Assembly: GCA_041481485.1 (NCBI GenBank)
Contig: JBGPBY010000096.1
Span: forward strand, 1 to 17,808
Length of the DNA stretch: 17,808 nt
Reading direction: 5' to 3'
Source of the DNA: JBGPBY01 sp041481485
GTDB lineage: Bacteria > Acidobacteriota > Terriglobia > 20CM-2-55-15
The notes beneath the pieces were generated by a model. It did no database searches, had not been told where the DNA came from, and worked only from the letters and a program-made list of their open reading frames with translations. Positions 13,627-17,808 of the stretch are shown here, one piece after another. The translations under genes and the position numbers were made by a program. The number at the start of each line of letters is the position of its first letter. Position 1 is the stretch's first letter.

Positions 13627-15552
13627 TTGAAACGAAGCCACATCCTGATTTTGATCGCCGCTGGGATTGCCAGTTCGTGCAGTCCGGCAGCGCCCAAAAA
13701 AGTCCAGGTGGTGGCTCCAGAAGCGGCTCCACCACCACCGGCTCCGCCAGCACCTGTGGTGTTACCGCAGCCTCCTCGCCCGGAAATGACTCCTTCAGCG
13801 GTCGCAACTGCCCTTCCCTATGAGCCCTTTGTCGACGAAGTGGGACTCGCTATCGTGGAATCCCGGATGCACTTTGAGAAAGGCCAGGAACTTTACGCGA
13901 ATGGCTTCCTGAACCGTGCGAAGGACGAATTCGACGGGGCCGTCGATATCCTCATGGAGTCATCCGCGAAGAATCCCAGTAACCCCCGGCTGCAAAGGGA
14001 AGTCACGGAAGTCATCACCAGAGTCCACGCGCTGGAATTGGCCGCAATTCGCAATGGAGATGGATTTACGGATCAGACGGGCGATCATGCGGCCATCGAC
14101 GATCTGCAGAATGTGACATTTCCTCCCGTGATCGACCCGAAATTGCGGGAAGTCGCGCAGGAAGAAGTGCAGACCCATGGCAATGACCTGCCGATCATCG
14201 TCAATGACCGGGTCCTGAATTTTCTGGATTACTACCAGAACGGCAGAGGCCGCAACTCCATTATTGCCGGACTGGAACGCATGGGCATGTACCGCCCCAT
14301 GATTCTCAGCATTCTGAAAAGCGAAGGAGTTCCTCAGGATCTGATCTACCTTTGCCAGGCAGAAAGTGCATTTCTGCCACGGGCACTCTCCCGGGCTTCG
14401 GCAAAGGGAATGTGGCAATTCATTTCTTCCCGTGGCGCGGAATACGGACTGGAACAAACCTGGTGGGTGGACGAACGGTCCGATCCGGAAAAGTCCACTC
14501 GGGCTGCTGCACGCCATTTAAGGGATCTGTACGACCAGTTTGGCGACTGGTACCTCGCAATGGCCGCCTATAATGCCGGCCCCCAGCGAGTCAAAAACGC
14601 CCTGGATAAAACCGGCGTGTCGACATTCTGGGAACTGGCCGACAAGCGCGCGCTTCCGAACGAAACGATCAACTACGTTCCGAATATTCTGGCACTGACG
14701 ATCATCGGCACGGATCCGGAAAAATATGGATTCAAGATCTCGCCGATGGAACCGCTGGAAACCGAGCGCGTTTCGATCGACAAGGCGACCGATCTGCGCG
14801 TGATTGCCGAAGCGATTGGCGTACCACTGGACGATTTGCGGACACTCAACGGCCATATGCTCCGGATGACTACGCCTCCGGACGATCCGGATTTTGTATT
14901 GGTTCTGCCTCGCGGCTATGGCGAAGTTTTCCAGGAAAAAGTTGCTGCCATGCCGGATAGCGACAGAGTGCAGTTCCGTTATCACCAGGTGCGAAAGGGT
15001 GACACGCTGTCCGTCATCGCAAAGAAACACGGTACGACCGTTTCAGAGCTCTCGAAGGCGAATAAGCTGACAGCCAACAGTGTTCTCACTGCCGGTCAGT
15101 CGCTGATTATCCCGATCAGCGGCATGAATCCCCCGGCCACCGCGTCTGCCAATTCAGCCAACAGAAACAGCTCATCTGCCAAGCCGGCGGGATCCGGCAC
15201 TGCAACTTCGTATACGGTTCGGAAAGGCGACAGCCTCTCCGATATCGCAAGCCGCTTCCATGTAACGGTCGACGATCTGAAAAAATGGAACAAGCTCACC
15301 TCCACTCAGATCACAACCGGCCGGAAACTCGTGGTGGGCCAGGCACCCACCGCTGCTGCAGCCACCCCTGTCATAGCCTCCTCCGAGCCCCACAAGGTCA
15401 TTCATCAGGTAAGAGCCGGGGAAACCCTGGGCAAAATCGCCAGTGACTATAAGACAACTGTAGGTAATATTAAGTCTTGGAACACTAAAACCGATTTGTC
15501 CGTGCTTCACCCCGGAGACCAGATCACCATCTTCGTGACGAGCACGAACTAA
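13627..15552 (+). CDS. MltD-like membrane-bound lytic transglycosylase with LysM repeats
   Basis: 641 residues from TTG (GTG at 13603 would add 8). A lipoprotein signal (MKRSHILILIAAGIASSC, lipid-bearing Cys18) and a Pro-rich tether (about 22-55) lead to a helical region (about 65-200). The lytic transglycosylase domain (about 215-340) has catalytic Glu246 in QAESAF, then SRASAKGMWQFI and AMAAYNAGPQRV, matching SLT family 1D (MltD). It cleaves the MurNAc-GlcNAc bond of peptidoglycan with formation of 1,6-anhydroMurNAc. A degenerate LysM-like region (about 380-430) precedes three clear LysM domains at about 451-500, 528-575 and 590-638 (HQVRKGDTL, YTVRKGDSL, HQVRAGETL), which bind peptidoglycan. 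The sigma factor gene starts 41 nt downstream and may be co-transcribed, hinting at an envelope theme. Substrate class is confident; exact physiological role less so. Confidence 0.92.
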   Translation: MKRSHILILIAAGIASSCSPAAPKKVQVVAPEAAPPPPAPPAPVVLPQPPRPEMTPSAVATALPYEPFVDEVGLAIVESRMHFEKGQELYANGFLNRAKDEFDGAVDILMESSAKNPSNPRLQREVTEVITRVHALELAAIRNGDGFTDQTGDHAAIDDLQNVTFPPVIDPKLREVAQEEVQTHGNDLPIIVNDRVLNFLDYYQNGRGRNSIIAGLERMGMYRPMILSILKSEGVPQDLIYLCQAESAFLPRALSRASAKGMWQFISSRGAEYGLEQTWWVDERSDPEKSTRAAARHLRDLYDQFGDWYLAMAAYNAGPQRVKNALDKTGVSTFWELADKRALPNETINYVPNILALTIIGTDPEKYGFKISPMEPLETERVSIDKATDLRVIAEAIGVPLDDLRTLNGHMLRMTTPPDDPDFVLVLPRGYGEVFQEKVAAMPDSDRVQFRYHQVRKGDTLSVIAKKHGTTVSELSKANKLTANSVLTAGQSLIIPISGMNPPATASANSANRNSSSAKPAGSGTATSYTVRKGDSLSDIASRFHVTVDDLKKWNKLTSTQITTGRKLVVGQAPTAAAATPVIASSEPHKVIHQVRAGETLGKIASDYKTTVGNIKSWNTKTDLSVLHPGDQITIFVTSTN

Positions 15553-15593
15553 CTGCTACCTTTTCCGGGGCAGGGCGTCTAACGACCGTAATC

Positions 15594-16214
15594 ATGGAAG
15601 CAATCTTGAGAAGGGCCGAACAACGCGCACACGATTCCGACGAAGAGAAGCTCCTGATTCAACAGGCGCAGAGCGGCGATCGCATGGCTTTCGAAGAGCT
15701 CATCCGAAGGCATGACCGGGAAATCCTCCGGCTTGCTTTTCACATGCTTGGAAATCGCGAAGAGGCGCGAGAAGTTTTCCAGGAGACTTTTCTTAAAGCT
15801 TTCCGGTCATTGAACCGCTTCCGTTTCGAATCGAGTTTTTATACCTGGATCTACCGAATTGCAACCAATGTGGGGCTGGACCACCTCCGAAAACGCCAGA
15901 CGCTGAAGGAAGAGGTTTCCTATGAGTCCGATACTGAATCTCATCCCGACCGCCCGGCATTGAAGGATACCCTGGCCGCTACCACTTACTACAGCAACCC
16001 GGAACGTCGGCTATATGGACGCGAAGTCGGAGCCAAAATCCAGGAAGCCTTAAAAACCCTTTCCGAAAAAGAGCGACTTGTATTTGAATTGAGGCACTAT
16101 CAGGGCCTTCGTCTCAAGATGATTGGCGAGATCATGGGAAGCACTGAAGAGACTGCGAAAAACTATCTCTTTCGCGCGACTCAAAAGCTAAGAGCGCATC
16201 TCAGCGCAGTGTGA
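15594..16214 (+). CDS. ECF-family RNA polymerase sigma factor
   Basis: 206 residues. Region sigma2 (about 32-100) includes AFEELIRRHDREILRLAFHM, the -10 recognition helix around EEAREVFQETFLKAFRSL, and FYTWIYRIATNVGLDHLRKR. A linker of about 40 residues precedes region sigma4 (about 146-203), with LSEKERLVFELRHYQGL and a helix-turn-helix ending in ETAKNYLFRATQKLRAHL. There is no sigma1 or sigma3, as expected for the ECF group. It should direct polymerase to an alternative promoter set when released from the anti-sigma factor encoded next. The start has no good Shine-Dalgarno, so an internal start is possible. I could not find a convincing ECF-type autoregulatory promoter upstream. Confidence 0.92.
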   Translation: MEAILRRAEQRAHDSDEEKLLIQQAQSGDRMAFEELIRRHDREILRLAFHMLGNREEAREVFQETFLKAFRSLNRFRFESSFYTWIYRIATNVGLDHLRKRQTLKEEVSYESDTESHPDRPALKDTLAATTYYSNPERRLYGREVGAKIQEALKTLSEKERLVFELRHYQGLRLKMIGEIMGSTEETAKNYLFRATQKLRAHLSAV

Positions 16215-16282
16215 GCATGATGGGCCGACCCGGTCCAGATGACATCGTAATCAGGGGAAATTCAACAGCGGGAAGTGGGCGA

Positions 16283-17203
16283 ATGAAACGCATGGAATGC
16301 AGAGAATACCAGGGACAGATTGTCCTGTTCCTTTACGATGAGTTATCCGAACGCGAACAGTCTGAACTGGAAACCCATCTTCAGCAATGCAGCTCCTGCA
16401 ATGAATCCTTCGAAAATGAAAAGAGTCTTCATGCCGTCTTGGCTGAAGAGAACGGACTTTGGAACGTTCCATCGGATCTGTTGGTCGAATCACGCCGGGA
16501 ACTGGCCAATGAACTGGATCGCATTGAGCGGAAGAGATCCTGGTGGCGCCTTCCGGCGTTTTCGGTGGCGTTCTCGCCGATGCGCTTGCTGGAGTGGACC
16601 ACGCTGGTTGCAGTGGGCATGGCGGTCGGTGTATTTGTGAACTCTTCTTTTCACGGCGGTGGATCCACCACCGATCCACGCATTGCGACAACGAGTTCCG
16701 AACAGGAAAGCATTTCTAACCTGAAAGTCGTCAATTCGGACTCCATGGGAAATGTCGAAATCGTTGGAAATCTGGTCCGGCCATTGCATTTTCAGGGCAA
16801 TCTTCGGGACGATATGGCGCAACAGCTGCTAGTCGGCGCTCTGCGCAACGGACAAAATCCCGGCGCTCGGCTCAGTGCGGTCGAGGTTCTGGCGCGGGAG
16901 CCGGAAAAGCGCCCAGTCCAGCAGGCGCTGATTCATGCCCTCATTGAGGATGATAATCGGGGCGTCCGCCTGAAGGCGCTGCAGAGTTTGAAACCTTTTG
17001 CCAATGACCCCACTGTTCAGTCGGCTTTCCTGAATGTTCTGGAGAATGACGAAGACGCCGGAATCCGGCGTCAGGCCATTGATGCCCTGAAGGGCTTTGC
17101 CAAAGACGATTCCGTCGCAAAATCTGTTCAGAAAGTCACCCAAAACGAGGATAATCCCCTGATCAAGTTACAGGCAATTCAGTTCGTAGGGACGACACCG
17201 TGA
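16283..17203 (+). CDS. Membrane anti-sigma factor: zinc finger + TM + HEAT-repeat tail
   Basis: 306 residues. The N-terminus is a zinc-binding anti-sigma domain with Cys6, His32, Cys36 and Cys39 (ETHLQQCSSC), which in this family clamps the partner ECF sigma factor in the cytoplasm. A single TM helix follows at about 103-121 (LLEWTTLVAVGMAVGVFV). The part beyond the membrane (about 179-305) is made of alpha-helical repeats, such as GARLSAVEVLA, GVRLKALQSLK and GIRRQAIDALK, which read as HEAT repeats; they are probably the signal-sensing or partner-binding region. The frame is open up to a GTG at 16211 that overlaps the sigma stop; the ATG at 16283 was preferred because it begins directly at the zinc-finger domain. 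Its stop overlaps the next gene by four bases, so the three genes are one operon. Confidence 0.88.
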   Translation: MKRMECREYQGQIVLFLYDELSEREQSELETHLQQCSSCNESFENEKSLHAVLAEENGLWNVPSDLLVESRRELANELDRIERKRSWWRLPAFSVAFSPMRLLEWTTLVAVGMAVGVFVNSSFHGGGSTTDPRIATTSSEQESISNLKVVNSDSMGNVEIVGNLVRPLHFQGNLRDDMAQQLLVGALRNGQNPGARLSAVEVLAREPEKRPVQQALIHALIEDDNRGVRLKALQSLKPFANDPTVQSAFLNVLENDEDAGIRRQAIDALKGFAKDDSVAKSVQKVTQNEDNPLIKLQAIQFVGTTP

Positions 17204-17808
17204 AATTCATGAAATTGATGAATGTCTTAGCGACAACAACAGCTGCTTTCCTCTTTGCTCTGGTTTTTACCCCAGCATCTCTTTACGCCCGATGCCCAAT
17301 TCCTGCCGGGGGAACTCTCGAAGTTCGAGTACCGGCCGGCAACCTGATTATCGACACCTCGGGAACCGATAGCGTCGACTGGGATGTGACGGGCAAACAA
17401 ATGGTTGCGCAGGAAACCTGCGGCCGCGACACGGTGAGGATTGACGGTACGGCAGCCGGTCCGATGCGGCCCATCCCGGATTGGCATATCAAGGTACCGC
17501 GGAATGTCATCCTGGATCTGGTCACTCAGGCTGGCACAATCACGATTGGCCAGTCCGACGGGAAAGTGAATGCCCGTACCGGCGGTGGCGATGTGTTTAT
17601 TGGCAATATTCGCGGGGAAACTTCCATCTATACAGAGGCCGGAAATATTCAGGCTGGCGACATCGGCAGCAACGTCGCAATCAAGAGCAACCAGGCGGGA
17701 AACCTGACCCTTGGAAACGTCAATGGCGAAGTCACGGCGTGGACTCAGGCAGGAGACATCACCGTCGCCAGTGCGATGCGCGTGCTCAACATGGTCACCG
17801 GCGGCGGA
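17200..17808 (+). CDS. Exported DUF4097 beta-repeat protein (partial, 3' end outside window)
   Basis: The reading frame stays open to the last base; 203 codons are visible from a GTG that overlaps the anti-sigma stop by four bases (GTGA); ATG at 17209 is an alternative start. A signal peptide (about 1-30, cleavage near SLYA) leads to a mature part beginning RCPIPAGGTLEVRVPAGN. From about residue 110 there are repeats of 18-19 residues with the shape TxxGxIxxGxxxGxVxxx (TQAGTI, TGGGDV, TEAGNI, NQAGNL, TQAGDI), a pattern of beta-solenoid DUF4097 proteins. Two cysteines (32 and 74) might pair in the periplasm. Co-transcription with the sigma/anti-sigma pair suggests it is part of, or regulated by, that envelope response. 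Function of the family is not known. Confidence 0.85.
   Translation, partial: MKFMKLMNVLATTTAAFLFALVFTPASLYARCPIPAGGTLEVRVPAGNLIIDTSGTDSVDWDVTGKQMVAQETCGRDTVRIDGTAAGPMRPIPDWHIKVPRNVILDLVTQAGTITIGQSDGKVNARTGGGDVFIGNIRGETSIYTEAGNIQAGDIGSNVAIKSNQAGNLTLGNVNGEVTAWTQAGDITVASAMRVLNMVTGGG

Noticed and set aside
15576..15581. CGTCTA resembling an ECF-type -10 before the sigma gene
   Set aside because: No GGAAC-type -35 lies 15-18 nt upstream, and a start site there would leave almost no leader before the ATG.

Overview
The window looks like a chromosomal segment from a member of the Acidobacteriota. The main reasons are a secreted von Willebrand factor A protein of the 'VWFA-related acidobacterial' type, a DUF6152 gene in a cluster of small secreted proteins, and an ECF sigma / zinc-finger anti-sigma / DUF4097 operon. 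Moderately high GC and frequent GTG or TTG starts fit. This is a judgement from protein family content, not from a marker gene. I see no rRNA, tRNA, CRISPR array, transposase or phage gene.

Left part (1-5227), all on the minus strand. Reading in the direction of transcription: a secreted VWA protein; then a three-gene run of small exported proteins (DUF6152, an unnamed conserved secreted protein, and a SnoaL/NTF2-like protein) packed 3 to 21 nt apart; then a 14-TM DHA2-type drug/proton antiporter. The antiporter is preceded by a 15-codon in-frame upstream ORF that has the only good Shine-Dalgarno sequence there. A 54-bp perfect-armed hairpin lies beyond the antiporter stop.

Middle part (5448-9726), plus strand, divergent from the VWA gene: a signalling operon. 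It encodes a large membrane histidine kinase (TM sensor-PAS-GAF-HisKA-HATPase), a small STAS-like protein, and a soluble hybrid kinase (HAMP-like-HisKA-HATPase-receiver). The hybrid kinase probably starts at a TTG overlapping the STAS-like gene's stop codon. No DNA-binding response regulator is present in the window, so the output is unknown.

Right part (9780-17808), plus strand: an RlmD/RumA-type rRNA uracil methyltransferase, the DNA-uptake channel protein ComEC, an MltD-like lytic transglycosylase lipoprotein with LysM repeats, then an ECF sigma factor, a membrane zinc-finger anti-sigma factor with a HEAT-repeat tail, and the start of an exported DUF4097 beta-repeat protein that runs off the window. 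The last three probably form one envelope-response operon.

Most of the window is ordinary core and envelope biology. The points most worth a second look are the antiporter leader ORF, the predicted N-terminal histidine of mature DUF6152 within an uncharacterised secreted cluster, the overlapping STAS-like/hybrid kinase pair with an altered receiver acidic residue, and the HEAT-tailed anti-sigma factor. I did not find clear evidence of a wholly new system.
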